Assembly: GCA_009773495.1 (NCBI GenBank)
Contig: WSXW01000001.1
Coordinates: 62,001 to 126,000 of the forward strand
Length of the DNA stretch: 64,000 nt
Origin: Bacillota bacterium
GTDB lineage: Bacteria; Bacillota; UBA994
Direction of reading: 5' to 3'
This document shows, piece by piece, positions 8,519-17,497 of the stretch. Position 1 is the first letter of the stretch, and every line of letters starts with the position of its first letter. The notes beneath the pieces are model-generated. The model had not been told where the DNA came from, searched no databases, and was given only the letters and a program-made list of their open reading frames with translations. The position numbers and the translations under genes are program-made.

Positions 8519-9619
8519 TCATTCTCGGCAAAATTTTGAGATATTAAGTAATACACCAAATGACCCCATAATAATCGAGAGTGAACTACCTCCATAACTA
8601 ACTAAGGGTAATGGTATACCCGTGACAGGCATAGAGCCTGTTACAACCGCAAAATTGACTATTGCTTGGGATACTACCATAGCGGTTATCCCTGTTGCCA
8701 AGAGACTAGAAAAACGATCAGGAGCACGAACGGCTATCCGCAAACCTCGAATCGCTATGAGTAGGAACAGGATCATTACAGCAGCGCCACCTATAAAGCC
8801 CAGTTCCTCTGCAGTTACAGAAAATATAAAGTCATTGTGCGGCTCCGGTAAGAAAAATTGTTTTTGAAAGCTCTTACCAAGCCCTCTCCCGAATAACCCC
8901 CCTGGTCCGATGGCATATAGAGATTGAATTATCTGATAGCCGGTGTCACTGGGGTCTTTCCAGGGGTCGAGAAACGACATAAATCGGGCCATACGATACG
9001 GCGCTACTAGAATCGCTAGGGCAATAGCACCGAGACCAACAGACCCTGTCGCAATGATTTGGCCCCAGGGGAGGCCGGCGGCAAATAGAACTACGCAAAC
9101 AACCCAAGCTATAGCGACTGCAGTACCAAGGTCTGGCTGCAGGAGAACTAACCCACAAATTAGTCCCGTGACGGCTAAAATTGGAACCGTCCCCTTAAAG
9201 AATAGTTTAATCCGCCCTGGTTTTGTGGCGAGCATGTTAGCAGACCAGACCATCAACGTAACCTTTGCGACCTCCGACGGCTGCATTGTTGTAAAACCGA
9301 GATCTACCCATCTAGAAGACCCTTTTACCGATATCCCTAACCCTGGGACCCAGACCATCACAAGAACTAACACAGTCACTATAATTCCAAGATCAGCCAA
9401 TTGCTGCCACTTCCAGTAATTAATATGGCTAGCAAAATACATTGCTATCGACCCCACAAAGACCCACGTCAATTGCTTATGAATATAGAACCACGGGTTC
9501 CCAGTGAGCCTGTGAGAGACTGATGTACTTGCGCTAAACACCATTACTACACCCATACCTATTAGCGCCATGACAATTGCTAGCAACAGGTAGTCTGGCG
9601 CGTGGCGCTTTTCTCTCAA
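8519..9619 (-). CDS. ftsW: FtsW/SpoVE-type SEDS glycosyltransferase
   Basis: Polytopic SEDS peptidoglycan polymerase working with the class B PBP encoded upstream. About ten hydrophobic helices; conserved QPSEVAK, GPGGLFGRGLGKS, FSVTAEELGF and PLVSYGGSS are visible. The start is a TTG with GGGGAGGT 7 nt upstream; that SD contains the mraY stop codon, so the genes are tightly coupled. About 366 aa. Sporulating relatives may use such a gene as ftsW, spoVE or both; sequence alone does not decide. Confidence 0.94.
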   Translation of the reverse strand: MREKRHAPDYLLLAIVMALIGMGVVMVFSASTSVSHRLTGNPWFYIHKQLTWVFVGSIAMYFASHINYWKWQQLADLGIIVTVLVLVMVWVPGLGISVKGSSRWVDLGFTTMQPSEVAKVTLMVWSANMLATKPGRIKLFFKGTVPILAVTGLICGLVLLQPDLGTAVAIAWVVCVVLFAAGLPWGQIIATGSVGLGAIALAILVAPYRMARFMSFLDPWKDPSDTGYQIIQSLYAIGPGGLFGRGLGKSFQKQFFLPEPHNDFIFSVTAEELGFIGGAAVMILFLLIAIRGLRIAVRAPDRFSSLLATGITAMVVSQAIVNFAVVTGSMPVTGIPLPLVSYGGSSLSIIMGSFGVLLNISKFCRE

Positions 9620-9624
9620 TTGCT

Positions 9625-10608
9625 CTACCTCCCCATGTTTACCAATCCCAAGATACCTAGCACCGCACAAACCGCAGCCCCAAAACTATAGATTGCAACT
9701 ATACTCCATTCACTCCAACCACCCAGTTCCAGAGAATGGTGATATGGAGCCATGCGAAACAGCCTTCTTCCCCCAGATAGACGGAAATAAACCACTTGCA
9801 CGGTTACAGAGATAGCACTCCACACAAACACTGCCCCTACCAAAGGCAGTAACAATTCAGTTTTTGTTAGGACCCCCATGGCTACAAACCCCCCACCTAA
9901 GGCCAGGGAACCAACGTCTCCCATAAACATCCTTGCCGGATGTCGATTGTAGTACAAGAATGCAAGCAACCCGCCGGCCAGAGACGAAGAGAACAACGTA
10001 GTAATGCCCACCCCTGTGACCAAACCAATCATGATATAGGCTAGGCACGAAAAAAGCATCGTGCTCCCTGCCAGACCATCTACCCCATCAGTCAAATTTA
10101 CTGCGTTACTAAACCCGATACCAATAAAGAGTAAAAATGGCCAATACAACAGTCCTAAGTCTAAGCTGTAGCCTATAAACGGTATTGTTAACTCTGTGCT
10201 GTGGTCAATTGTATGTAGCACCAGGGAGGCAGAGACCGTCAAGATAAACTGCCAGAGCAGTTTCTCGCGAGCTAAGAGGCCTAAGGGTCGCTTAAATACT
10301 ACCTTGAGAGTATCGTCAACCAAGCCTATTAAACCAAACCCTAGAGTGAAAATAGTTATGATGGTCAGATCCAATATGCTGCCAATTCTATATTGCAGTG
10401 CCACAAACCAAGTGACTAACAGAGCCGAAACTAAAAAAATCACGCCGCCCATAGTGGGAGTACCCTTCTTTTTCAAATGGGAGCTTGGGCCGTCTGAGCG
10501 CACGATTTGACCAAATTTGAGAATCTGTAGCAATGGTATACTTACCTTGCCAATCACCAGGCCAAATATTAAAGCAGCTAGACCTGCATACGTGTACTCC
10601 CTTAACAA
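9625..10608 (-). CDS. mraY: phospho-MurNAc-pentapeptide transferase MraY
   Basis: Integral membrane enzyme joining UDP-MurNAc-pentapeptide to undecaprenyl phosphate (lipid I). Ten-helix protein with the catalytic-loop signatures GLVDDTLKVVFKRPLGL, NAVNLTDGVDGLAGS and MFMGDVGSLALGG. About 327 aa. I take the TTG after murF's GAAGGAG (spacing 8) as start; a TTG three codons earlier abuts the SD. Immediately followed by ftsW with no murD between them. Confidence 0.95.
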   Translation of the reverse strand: MLREYTYAGLAALIFGLVIGKVSIPLLQILKFGQIVRSDGPSSHLKKKGTPTMGGVIFLVSALLVTWFVALQYRIGSILDLTIITIFTLGFGLIGLVDDTLKVVFKRPLGLLAREKLLWQFILTVSASLVLHTIDHSTELTIPFIGYSLDLGLLYWPFLLFIGIGFSNAVNLTDGVDGLAGSTMLFSCLAYIMIGLVTGVGITTLFSSSLAGGLLAFLYYNRHPARMFMGDVGSLALGGGFVAMGVLTKTELLLPLVGAVFVWSAISVTVQVVYFRLSGGRRLFRMAPYHHSLELGGWSEWSIVAIYSFGAAVCAVLGILGLVNMGR

Positions 10609-10609
10609 C

Positions 10610-11965
10610 CTAGACAACTCCTTCGCGCAACGCTTGTACTATCTCTTCCATTTTTAGTCCTCTTGAGCCTTTAACTAGAATAGTGTCACCCGCCTTTACG
10701 ATGGCAACAAGCAGCTGCAAGGCGAAGGCATTATTCTCACACCAATAGGTAGGCAAACCACCTTGCTCACTCTCTACGGCGATCATTTTGGCCAAATCGC
10801 CTACAGCTACTACCAAATCGCACAATCCAAGTGCGGCCCGACCTACTTCGCGATGTCCTGCTTCAGTCCGAGGGCCTAACTCGAGCATCCCGCCAAGCAC
10901 AGCAATTCGCCGGCCGCTACTGACTTCGTCAAGGGTATGAAGAGCAGCTATCGTTGAAATCGGACTAGCGTTGTAGGTGTCATCAATGATCTGGATCCCT
11001 GATGATAGCGTAAAGAGGTTCAAGCGCTTGTCGCCTACCCCACACAAGCGCAGCGCAGCAATGGCAGACTCTATGTCAACTCCTAGTGCTGAAGCTGCTG
11101 CTACAGCCAAAGCGGCATTATACATATTATGCGCTCCCGGCCACGGGGAGACCACGTCGAATATGTCTAACCCGCTGTGCAGTTCAAAGCCATAGCAGCC
11201 GTCGCTAACAGGTCGAGGGTTTTGTATGCGAAAATCCGCATCTCTATGCTGACCTACTGAAGTAACGGGACCGCGCGCAAGAGGCACCAGATAATTGTAG
11301 AATTCATCGTCACAGTTGAGTATAGCGACGCCACCGTTTTTCATACCAAGCAGTAACTCGCCCTTGGCCTGGGCGATATTGGCACGGCTGCCCAGGAGTT
11401 CAAGATGCGACTCCCCAATATTTGTTATGACTGCGATGTCAGGGGGTGCAATTTCCGCTAATTCTGCTATTTGCCCCAAGCCACGCATGCCCATTTCAAG
11501 CACCAGAACTTCTTCATTCTCATGATTCAAGACACTGAGTGGCAAGCCAATCTCTGTGTTAAGATTGCCAAGGCTTTTACATACACTCATTTGTGCGCCA
11601 ACAGCTGCTGCAGTCATCTCCTTGGTGCTAGTCTTACCTACACTACCTGTTATCGCTACTACTTTTACTTTGTTAGTTTGAAGGTAGGCCTTTGCTAAGT
11701 TGGCCAAGGCCAGCTTAGTGTCATCGACAATTACAACCGGACAAGGGTAAATCCCGCTACGAGAAACTATAGCTCCTACGACACCTTTTGCCACCGCCTG
11801 AGCAATGTACTCATGCCCATCAACATTTTCTCCAGACAAAGCTACGAAGAGGTTCCCTTTATAAACCGTCCTACTATCGATAGCAACACCACTGACCACT
11901 GCATCGGTTCCAACCAGTAGGCCATTGACTGCTTCAGCTACAAAAGTCAGACGAAATCTACTCAT
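10610..11965 (-). CDS. murF: UDP-MurNAc-tripeptide:D-Ala-D-Ala ligase MurF
   Basis: Adds D-Ala-D-Ala to UDP-MurNAc-tripeptide. Mur-ligase layout in 451 aa: N-terminal domain with VAIDSRTVYKGNLFVAL, ATP P-loop AITGSVGKTSTKE (105-116), central VLEMGMRGLGQI, ITNIGESHLELLGS, and C-terminal DDTYNASP. Overlaps the murE stop by 8 nt and the mraY start region closely, indicating one transcript. Confidence 0.97.
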   Translation of the reverse strand: MSRFRLTFVAEAVNGLLVGTDAVVSGVAIDSRTVYKGNLFVALSGENVDGHEYIAQAVAKGVVGAIVSRSGIYPCPVVIVDDTKLALANLAKAYLQTNKVKVVAITGSVGKTSTKEMTAAAVGAQMSVCKSLGNLNTEIGLPLSVLNHENEEVLVLEMGMRGLGQIAELAEIAPPDIAVITNIGESHLELLGSRANIAQAKGELLLGMKNGGVAILNCDDEFYNYLVPLARGPVTSVGQHRDADFRIQNPRPVSDGCYGFELHSGLDIFDVVSPWPGAHNMYNAALAVAAASALGVDIESAIAALRLCGVGDKRLNLFTLSSGIQIIDDTYNASPISTIAALHTLDEVSSGRRIAVLGGMLELGPRTEAGHREVGRAALGLCDLVVAVGDLAKMIAVESEQGGLPTYWCENNAFALQLLVAIVKAGDTILVKGSRGLKMEEIVQALREGVV

Positions 11966-13430
11966 TGAGTAACCTCAAGGCTGTTCTTGCTTCTTCGCGA
12001 TCGTCGAAATAGACTGTTCCGCCCCGAAATATTTGATAATTCTCATGACCCTTACCCGTAATTAGCACAACATCATTATCCTCTGCTAAAAAAATCGCCC
12101 TTTGAATGGCATTTCTTCTATCTGGTTCTACGATGACACGGTTCGCGGCACTAGCACCGTAAAAACCGGGCAGGACATCTTCGATGATGCGCAACGGGTC
12201 TTCGCTACGCGGGTTATCTGATGTGAGTATTGCCACATCGGATAACTTAGCGGCAATTGCACCCATAAGGGGACGCTTGCCACGGTCCCTGTCGCCTCCG
12301 CACCCAAAAACCACAATGACTCGATCACAGGCAAATCCCCTAGCCGCTTGCAACACATTCTCCAGTCCATCGGGACTATGAGCGTAGTCAATAAAAACGG
12401 CGAAGCTCTGCCCCTCATTCACCTGCTCCATTCGCCCAGGGACGGGTGGCATCTGTAGCCCTTGAGCTATGGCTTGAAGGCTGCATCCCTCGGCGAGGCC
12501 GGCTCCAGCTGCTGCTAAGGCGTTGTAGATGCTATGCTTTCCGGGAGTAGAAATGGAACACTCAATTTCGCCTTGCGGTGTGACTAGTACAAAACTTGAC
12601 CCCAGTGAGCCGGATTTGATGTTCTGTGCGGTAATGTCCGCCGAGCAATCAATGGCATATGACATAACCCGGACTGAAGTAATCGAGACTAGCCTTTGCC
12701 CCCATGGGTCGTCAACATTAATAACGGCAGTCTTAGCTGGCTTTATGGCATTCACGCCGAGCCGAGTAAACAGTTGTGCCTTGGCTGCAAAGTAATCCTC
12801 CATCGTACCATGTAGATCAAGATGATCCTGAGTCAGGTTGGTAAATACAGCCGTGTCATATTCAACGTTGTCTACTCGGTGCTGCACTAGTGAGTGTGAT
12901 GAGACTTCCATAACGGCGTGGCTAATGCCACTGTCCTTCATTCGCTTCAGCAACGCCTGCAAATCATGAGCTTCAGGAGTTGTGAATTTTACCGGGATGA
13001 TTTCCTGGCCGACCTCTATTTGCACGGTGCCTATCATACCCGTCTGTAGACCTTGCTCCCGCAAGATAGCACGGATCAAAAACGCTGTGGTAGTCTTGCC
13101 ATTAGTCCCTGTTATCCCAACCAGGCGTAGACTTCGCGAGGGATGCCCATAGAAGGCTGCCGCGATAATCGATAAGACTATGCGACTATCTTCTGCTAAT
13201 GCCCAAGCTATCTGTGCCGGCAAATCTACAGGCCTTGTAGTGATTACCCCCCCTGCTCCTTGCGCTAGGGCTTGAGTGATGAAGTCGTGCCCATCTACGC
13301 GTGCACCTTTGATTGCCACAAAGATGTTACCCGGACGCACTTCGCTTGAAGAATGTGTGACCCCCGTCACCGTTGCGTCCCCACGCAGTTCCATCACGGG
13401 AGCATGCTGCAACAGGTCACGAAAATTCAT
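11958..13430 (-). CDS. murE: UDP-MurNAc-dipeptide:meso-diaminopimelate ligase MurE
   Basis: Adds the third residue of the stem peptide. 490 aa with P-loop GTNGKTTT (108-115), EVSSHSL, TNLTQDHLDLHGTMEDY and the specificity motif DNPR at 405-408. DNPR indicates meso-diaminopimelate rather than lysine, so the organism probably has m-DAP peptidoglycan. ATG start; follows the PBP gene by 23 nt. Confidence 0.97.
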   Translation of the reverse strand: MNFRDLLQHAPVMELRGDATVTGVTHSSSEVRPGNIFVAIKGARVDGHDFITQALAQGAGGVITTRPVDLPAQIAWALAEDSRIVLSIIAAAFYGHPSRSLRLVGITGTNGKTTTAFLIRAILREQGLQTGMIGTVQIEVGQEIIPVKFTTPEAHDLQALLKRMKDSGISHAVMEVSSHSLVQHRVDNVEYDTAVFTNLTQDHLDLHGTMEDYFAAKAQLFTRLGVNAIKPAKTAVINVDDPWGQRLVSITSVRVMSYAIDCSADITAQNIKSGSLGSSFVLVTPQGEIECSISTPGKHSIYNALAAAGAGLAEGCSLQAIAQGLQMPPVPGRMEQVNEGQSFAVFIDYAHSPDGLENVLQAARGFACDRVIVVFGCGGDRDRGKRPLMGAIAAKLSDVAILTSDNPRSEDPLRIIEDVLPGFYGASAANRVIVEPDRRNAIQRAIFLAEDNDVVLITGKGHENYQIFRGGTVYFDDREEARTALRLLNE

Positions 13431-13453
13431 ATGATTTCACCTACTTCTCAGAT

Positions 13454-15532
13454 TTATGGACGGAATTTTACCTTAACTGCGCTGCCGGCATCAACGTACA
13501 CTCCTGGCTCGGGATTCTGACTGACAACTATACCAGTGCCCTCGATGACTATTTTTAGCCCTAAACTTGAAAGGCGTAGACTAGCGTCGCGCATGGACAA
13601 ACCTCTGATGTCCGGCACCGCAAACTTACCCCCCTGAAGCTGATGTTCTCCTAGCTCTACTACTACGGTGGTACCGGCCATAACTTCTGCACCTGGCTTT
13701 GGTGTTTGTTCAAGAACAATTGTTCCAGCTTGTTCCATGCGCAAATTGAGACCTAGGTCACGCAGATGAGCTAAAGCGGCAGTAGTATTCAAGCCGCGCA
13801 GCTCCGGCACCATGATCGAACCCGGCGGTTGCAGCCCCGGTGCCTCAGTTGCTGGTTTTACATCAAGGTAGCGGAGAATATCTACCATCATGGACTTATA
13901 AGCAGGAGCAGCTACCATGCTACCGTAGTATCCGTAGTTACCTTTTGGATTGTTAACCATGACTAACATAACTATTTCTGGATCGTTAGCGGGAGCAAAA
14001 CCGATAAACGACGCGATGTAACGGTCTGAGTAATAACCTCCCCCTGGCTTAGGTACCTGAGCAGTGCCTGTCTTGCCGGCTACGCGGTAACCTTCGATAT
14101 AGGCATGCTTGCCAGATCCGTTAACTACCACACCCTCCAGTAGCACTCTAAGCCTCGCTGCTGTTTCCTCAGTAATCGGATTACCTACAACGGTTGGCTC
14201 ATAAGCTTCTATTAAACTACCATCTGGACTGCGGACTTCCTTGACGAGGCGAGGCTGAAATAGCTTACCGCCGTTAGCCACGGCACCCAATGCTACCACC
14301 TGCTGCAACGGCGTCACAGCCGGACCTTGACCAAAACTCGTTGTAGCAAGCTCTACAGGGCCTACCGTCTGAAACATAATCCCTGTAGCCTCGCCTGGCA
14401 AGTCTATGCCCAGTTTTTTGCCAAACCCAAAGGCATCTATATATCTAAATAGGGTGTCTTTACCTAGTTTCTGCGCAACCGATACAAAACCAGGATTACA
14501 GGAGTTCCAGATTACCTCTTCAAAGGTCTGGTCTCCATGCCCCCCGGCTTTATGACAATTTAGCCGGGCCCCCGCAACAATGATGTAGCCTGGATCAAAG
14601 AATCGATCAGACTCTGTGACTGTGCCCTCATTTAAACCTGCTGCTGCAGTCACCACTTTAAATGTGGAACCAGGCTCAAAATTATCGGATACTATAGAGT
14701 TCCGCCAGAGTTCCTGAGGATACAGATTAAAGTTGTTAGGGTCAAAATCTGGCCTATTGGCCATGGCTAGGATCTCCCCGGTCTTAGAGTTCATGGCTAC
14801 GGCCAAAGCACTCTGGGCATTGTGTAGCTTCATAATCACGTCGAGTTCTCGTTCAACTATGTGCTGAATTACTTCGTCGATAGTTAGCACGATGTTATTC
14901 CCATCCACCGGCGAAACATATTCAGGGTTCGCATTAGTGAGCGGACCGCTTCTAGCATCAGTCGGGTAACGTGTTTCACCCGGCGTGCCGCTTAGAATCT
15001 TGTCATACCTCAGTTCAATTCCGTTGAGCCCTTGGTTATCTATGCCTGCAAAGCCTAAAACATGGCTAGCAAGATTCTGGTGAGGATAATATCGCTTAGT
15101 CTCAATCTGAAATGTGATCCCCTCTAAATCCAAAACTCGCACTGCGGCGGCTTGCTCCGGGGTAACCTTCCGCGCAACATAGACCAAGGAGCGCCTTTGG
15201 GTGATGCGGTCGTAGATTGACTGATCAGATATGCCAAGGACTGCAGCCAATTTGGTAGCAGTCTGTTGAGGGTTTTGTATGCGAGCAGGAATAGCCACTA
15301 CAGTATCAGCATTTGCACTGATGGCAAGTTCTCGCAGGTTTCTGTCGTATATAATACCGCGTTTAGGTTCAACTGGCACATCACGCATCCATTGAGTCAT
15401 GGCCCAACTTTCTAGCTCAGGCCCTCGTACCAGCTGTAAATACGCCAACCGCCCAATGAGGGCGGTTAAAACTGCAACGAAAACAATCAGTAGTCCCGCT
15501 GCTCTCCGTTTGAAGCTCATAGGAGTGGACAT
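13454..15532 (-). CDS. class B penicillin-binding protein with two PASTA domains (FtsI/SpoVD type)
   Basis: Septal transpeptidase. 692 aa: N-terminal signal anchor (~10-30), pedestal domain with RGIIYDRN, transpeptidase with active site STFK (Ser289), SCN (344-346) and KTGT (487-490), then PASTA repeats at ~572-628 and ~636-690. Bacillus has separate pbpB (two PASTA) and spoVD (one PASTA) genes here; only one gene is present, so it may serve division, spore cortex, or both. ATG start behind AGGGGGAATG. Confidence 0.94.
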   Translation of the reverse strand: MSTPMSFKRRAAGLLIVFVAVLTALIGRLAYLQLVRGPELESWAMTQWMRDVPVEPKRGIIYDRNLRELAISANADTVVAIPARIQNPQQTATKLAAVLGISDQSIYDRITQRRSLVYVARKVTPEQAAAVRVLDLEGITFQIETKRYYPHQNLASHVLGFAGIDNQGLNGIELRYDKILSGTPGETRYPTDARSGPLTNANPEYVSPVDGNNIVLTIDEVIQHIVERELDVIMKLHNAQSALAVAMNSKTGEILAMANRPDFDPNNFNLYPQELWRNSIVSDNFEPGSTFKVVTAAAGLNEGTVTESDRFFDPGYIIVAGARLNCHKAGGHGDQTFEEVIWNSCNPGFVSVAQKLGKDTLFRYIDAFGFGKKLGIDLPGEATGIMFQTVGPVELATTSFGQGPAVTPLQQVVALGAVANGGKLFQPRLVKEVRSPDGSLIEAYEPTVVGNPITEETAARLRVLLEGVVVNGSGKHAYIEGYRVAGKTGTAQVPKPGGGYYSDRYIASFIGFAPANDPEIVMLVMVNNPKGNYGYYGSMVAAPAYKSMMVDILRYLDVKPATEAPGLQPPGSIMVPELRGLNTTAALAHLRDLGLNLRMEQAGTIVLEQTPKPGAEVMAGTTVVVELGEHQLQGGKFAVPDIRGLSMRDASLRLSSLGLKIVIEGTGIVVSQNPEPGVYVDAGSAVKVKFRP

Positions 15533-15549
15533 TTACATTCCCCCTATAT

Positions 15550-15921
15550 CTAGTTGCTGCCACTTACCCCTACCTTCATTATTTGACTCTCGGTCGGCCG
15601 CTCCATCCCTAGCTGACTGCGTGCAATTGCCTCAATACGGGAGCTACCCGACAGCCGTGCTACTTCAAGCTGCAAAGCCGCATTGGTTGCCTCAAGTTCG
15701 GCAATGTCAGCACTCAGCTTAGTAATGCTGCGGTGCTTGGTCACAATCTGTGCTTGGCGCGATATCAGGGAAAATGATAACGCCACCATTACTAGCAGCA
15801 CGACAAGAAGGCGAAGCATCGGCCTAATACTGGTACTAGTTTTCTGTTTTTTGGCCGGTTGAGTTGCTTCTCTACGTTGTGGCAAAGGGTAGCTAGGCAA
15901 AGGTTTGTTAGCTACTATCAC
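15550..15921 (-). CDS. ftsL: cell division protein FtsL
   Basis: 123 aa bitopic protein: basic, proline-rich cytoplasmic N-terminus, one transmembrane helix (~MLRLLVVLLVMVALSFSLI), then a leucine-zipper-like coiled coil (ITKLSADIAELEATNAALQLEVARL) and a short tail. Sequence conservation is low in this family; the call rests on topology and its place between rsmH and the class B PBP. GTG start with GGGAGTG upstream. Confidence 0.87.
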   Translation of the reverse strand: MIVANKPLPSYPLPQRREATQPAKKQKTSTSIRPMLRLLVVLLVMVALSFSLISRQAQIVTKHRSITKLSADIAELEATNAALQLEVARLSGSSRIEAIARSQLGMERPTESQIMKVGVSGSN

Positions 15922-15950
15922 AGCTATTCACTCCCAAAACTTATTAGAAC

Positions 15951-16880
15951 TCAGCAAAGTTTTTCGGCTACCCGTAGGTGTGCACTGCGTGCCCGAGGAT
16001 TCATTACTATCTCCTCAGAACTTGGCGCAATCGGTTTCTTAGTAACTACTCTAAGGGACGCTCTGTGCCCGCAGACACAGCTAGGAATACTGGAGGGGCA
16101 GATACAATCCCTCGCTCTGTCTGCAAAAAACTGCTTTACGGCACGGTCTTCAAGTGAGTGAAAGGAGATGCAACCAATTCTACCCTGTGGCCTTAAAAAC
16201 TCAATAGCTTTGGCCAGCGCATCGCTCAGCGCATCTAGCTCATCATTCACTGCTATGCGTAGCGCTTGAAAAGTTCGCCTAGCTGGATGCTGGTCTTCTT
16301 TATCTCGCACTTCCTTAGGTATAGCTGCACGGACTAAACCAACTAATTGAGCAGTAGTCTGCAGAGGTGCCTTGGTGCGCTCCGTGACGACAAACTGCGC
16401 TATGCGTTTTGCCCAACGCTCCTCGCCGTATTCCCACAAAATCTGTTGCAGTTCTTGCTCTGTACTAGTATTGAGAATATGAGCAGCACTAATTTTTTGG
16501 GAGGGGTCCATGCGCATATCTAGCGGGCCATCGAACCGATAGGAAAAACCACGTTCTCCTTGATCGAACTGAGGAGATGAAACCCCAAGGTCAAAGAACA
16601 CTTTATGGACCTGCTTGATGCCCAGTAACGTTAACGCCACGTCCACATCCCTAAAGTTTTGACGTACGAAGTGGAAGTTCCCCACTTCGGACAGTTCCTT
16701 GGCAGCTAAGACTGCTGTAGGATCCACATCAAGCGCGATCACTCGACCCTCCGGGCCTACCGCATCAAGAAAAGCCCTCGAGTGGCCTCCCCTACCAAAG
16801 GTCGCGTCCACCACAATTTCTCCTGAAGTTATTTCTAGGCCTCTGACTGATTCACTGAGCAGCACAGCTATATGCTCGAT
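15951..16880 (-). CDS. rsmH: 16S rRNA (cytosine-1402 N4)-methyltransferase RsmH
   Basis: SAM-dependent methyltransferase (MraW). Motifs: VVDATFGRGGHSRAFL, VIALDVDPTA, FFDLGVSSPQFDQGERGFSYRFDGPLDMRMD, and the C-terminal FHSLEDRAVKQFF with NPRARSAHLRVAEK. The only canonical in-frame start is GTG at 16865, which has no SD and would remove the conserved EHIAVLLSE. The reading from ATC at 16880 has AGAGGTG 7 nt upstream and restores a normal RsmH N-terminus (I/M-EHIAVLL). An upstream TGA at 16889-16887 excludes any longer form. I therefore annotate an AUC start. Confidence 0.93.
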   Translation of the reverse strand: MEHIAVLLSESVRGLEITSGEIVVDATFGRGGHSRAFLDAVGPEGRVIALDVDPTAVLAAKELSEVGNFHFVRQNFRDVDVALTLLGIKQVHKVFFDLGVSSPQFDQGERGFSYRFDGPLDMRMDPSQKISAAHILNTSTEQELQQILWEYGEERWAKRIAQFVVTERTKAPLQTTAQLVGLVRAAIPKEVRDKEDQHPARRTFQALRIAVNDELDALSDALAKAIEFLRPQGRIGCISFHSLEDRAVKQFFADRARDCICPSSIPSCVCGHRASLRVVTKKPIAPSSEEIVMNPRARSAHLRVAEKLC

Positions 16881-16898
16881 TGTGGTTCACCTCTGCAA

Positions 16899-17327
16899 TC
16901 AAAGAATAGTCTCTAAGTCTTCAGCTATCTTTTCATAATTATCTAGTGCCTGCTCACTATATTCTCGCCATTTATCTGAACTCCATACCTCTACCCGCGA
17001 GCCCACTCCTAGGATAACTGCATCCTTAATCAACATGGCGTGGTCTCGTAAGGGCTGGGGAAGGGTGATTCTGCCTTGTTTATCACACTCACACTCGGCC
17101 GCACCTGCAAAAAACATGCGCACAAAAGAGCGTGCGTCACTCTTAGTTGTGGATAACTCTCTCAATCGCCGTTCTATATTCTCCCATTCATCCTGAGGAT
17201 AGATGAACAAGCAACGATCTAAACCTTTGGTTACAACAAAAGAGGGGCCTAGCTTCTCGCGGAGCTTAACAGGTAAAGATAAACGTCCTTTATCATCAAG
17301 CATATGTTCGTATTGTCCTAAAAACAT
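16899..17327 (-). CDS. mraZ: transcriptional regulator / division protein MraZ
   Basis: 142 aa with two SpoVT/AbrB-like MraZ domains: MFLGQYEHMLDDKGRLSLPVKLRE near the N-terminus and CDKQGRITLPQPLRDHA in the second half. MraZ proteins bind repeated TGGG boxes upstream of their own gene and control the dcw operon; such boxes are present here. The ATG follows GGGAGGT by 6 nt; a start seven codons upstream would include the SD itself. Confidence 0.96.
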   Translation of the reverse strand: MFLGQYEHMLDDKGRLSLPVKLREKLGPSFVVTKGLDRCLFIYPQDEWENIERRLRELSTTKSDARSFVRMFFAGAAECECDKQGRITLPQPLRDHAMLIKDAVILGVGSRVEVWSSDKWREYSEQALDNYEKIAEDLETIL

Positions 17328-17343
17328 TTCTTTACCTCCCTTC

Positions 17344-17368
17344 CCCACTTTGCCCCACTTTTACCCAC
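17344..17368 (-). promoter_or_regulatory. MraZ operator: three GTGGG boxes at 10-bp period
   Basis: On the minus strand GTGGG occurs three times at exactly 10-bp intervals (17364-17368, 17354-17358, 17344-17348), ending 16 nt before the mraZ start. Tandem TGGGN boxes at this spacing are the known MraZ binding sites. A TATAGT that could be the -10 overlaps the upstream end of the array; no good -35 was found. Confidence 0.8.
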
Positions 17369-17406
17369 TATAATTCTCTTGACACTAGCGCTGTTCCTGC
17401 TAAAAT

Positions 17407-17446
17407 CTAAAAAAAACAAAAAAATGTAGGTATTTTTTTACCTACA
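17407..17446 (-). terminator. intrinsic terminator after the molybdopterin operon
   Basis: TGTAGGTA and TACCTACA form an 8-bp stem over a six-base A/T loop, followed on the minus strand by seven T's, a G and eight more T's. It separates the MOSC-mogA gene from the dcw cluster. Confidence 0.85.
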
Positions 17447-17497
17447 CTTGGAGCACAAGGAGTGGTAACAAATTTTGCACAGTAAGAGGGTGTTTAC

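Noticed and set aside
17360-17400. TATAAT and TTGACA read on the plus strand near mraZ
   Set aside because: They are in the wrong order for a plus-strand promoter and overlap the MraZ operator; no plus-strand gene follows.
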